From assembly GCF_000721105.1 (NCBI RefSeq), contig NZ_JOEV01000020.1, forward strand, positions 1-64,000: DNA of 64,000 nt, written 5' to 3'. The translations under genes and the position numbers were made by a program. Shown here one piece after another: positions 63,646 to 64,000 of this stretch. The stretch's first letter is position 1. Every line of letters begins with the position of its first letter. The stretch comes from Streptomyces cellulosae. GTDB taxonomy: Bacteria > Actinomycetota > Actinomycetes > Streptomycetales > Streptomycetaceae. The notes beneath the pieces are model-generated. The model saw only the letters and a list, made by a program, of their open reading frames with translations. It was not told the origin of the DNA and ran no database searches.

Positions 63646-64000
63646 ATGAGTGTCGGCACGAGCAGCGCACCGGGATCACGGGATGTGCGGCGACCGGCCG
63701 CGCCCCGGCCCGGTGATCTCGCCGAGCTCGGCATCGACCCCGACCAGCTGCCCGACGGCCTGGTCGTCGCCGACGAGCGCGGGCACGTGATCTGCTTCAA
63801 CGCCGCCGCCGAGCGCATCACCGGAGTCCCCGCCGCCGACGCCCTCGGACAGCGGTTGGACAAAGCCCTCCCATTAGAGGACCTGGAGGGGCGCCGCTGG
63901 TGGCAGCTGACCGACCCCTACGGTGGCCTCGCCATCCGGGTCGGCCAGCCCGAACGCAACCTCCTGCTGCCCGGTGGCCGGGAAGTACTGGTCTGCGCCC
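63646..64000 (+). CDS. PAS-domain protein, probably a histidine kinase (3' end outside the window)
   Basis: The first 118 residues of a longer protein. Residues about 30-118 form a PAS fold (LPDGLVVADERGHVICFNAAAERITGVPAADALG). In Streptomyces this locus encodes a sensor kinase next to pheS as I recall, but the kinase part is not in the window. A TTA leucine codon occurs at residue 77 (63874-63876), which would make translation depend on the bldA tRNA. Confidence 0.75.
   Translation, partial: MSVGTSSAPGSRDVRRPAAPRPGDLAELGIDPDQLPDGLVVADERGHVICFNAAAERITGVPAADALGQRLDKALPLEDLEGRRWWQLTDPYGGLAIRVGQPERNLLLPGGREVLVCA

Overview
This window is a stretch of high-GC actinobacterial chromosome, almost certainly Streptomyces. 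The evidence is strongly GC-biased third codon positions, frequent GTG/TTG starts, TAGGGT-like -10 elements, long spurious antisense ORFs, and a gene order that matches my recollection of the S. coelicolor SCO1652-SCO1596 region. No rRNA, tRNA, CRISPR array, insertion sequence or prophage is visible. One gene at each end is cut by the window: a membrane protease at the left and a PAS-domain protein, probably a sensor kinase, at the right.

Positions 1-22.5 kb hold the Pup-proteasome system and its usual actinobacterial neighbours. They comprise an M50 protease, tRNA m1A58 methyltransferase, a 3Fe-4S ferredoxin divergent from the proteasomal ATPase arc, then dop, pup, an endonuclease VII-like gene, prcB and prcA. 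A LacI regulator/MFS pair follows, then the Pup ligase pafA, two FKBP isomerases, pafB-pafC (WYL regulators), tatA-tatC and a HelY-type helicase. Arc unfolds pupylated proteins for the PrcAB core, PafA attaches Pup and Dop removes it. Pup is encoded already ending in Gly-Gly-Glu.

Positions 22.5-30 kb hold a nitrogen-catabolic operon on the minus strand: allophanate hydrolase, a urea/guanidine carboxylase and two 'urea carboxylase-associated' proteins, now known elsewhere as carboxyguanidine deiminase subunits. A TetR gene is divergent. A 22-bp palindrome lies in the divergent promoter region, and a near-identical copy precedes an APC permease about 8 kb away, which defines a candidate small regulon.

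Positions 30-35 kb are a conservon operon of the rarABCDE type: sensor-like ATPase, roadblock protein, DUF742 protein, GTPase and a CYP157-like P450 lacking the ExxR motif. Positions 35-44 kb hold a pseudouridine synthase, the APC permease, a decayed drrAB-type ABC transporter, an iron-box-controlled siderophore-interacting protein, a 5'-3' exonuclease, and a glycine-betaine importer whose permease is fused to two tandem substrate-binding domains.

Positions 44-54 kb carry regulators (XRE-cupin, LysR, GntR) and a gamma-glutamylation pathway. GlnA4-type synthetase, aldehyde dehydrogenase, SDR and a PuuD-like amidotransferase plausibly use ethanolamine or a related amine through gamma-glutamyl intermediates. 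Positions 54-60 kb carry envelope proteins: a very Pro/Ser-rich membrane protein coupled to a mycosin-like protease, and a beta-lactamase-fold hydrolase. The right end is the infC-rpmI-rplT translation operon, with a structured leader, an attenuator-like terminator and an AUC start codon for IF3, followed by a SpoU methyltransferase and the PAS-domain gene, which contains a TTA (bldA) codon.
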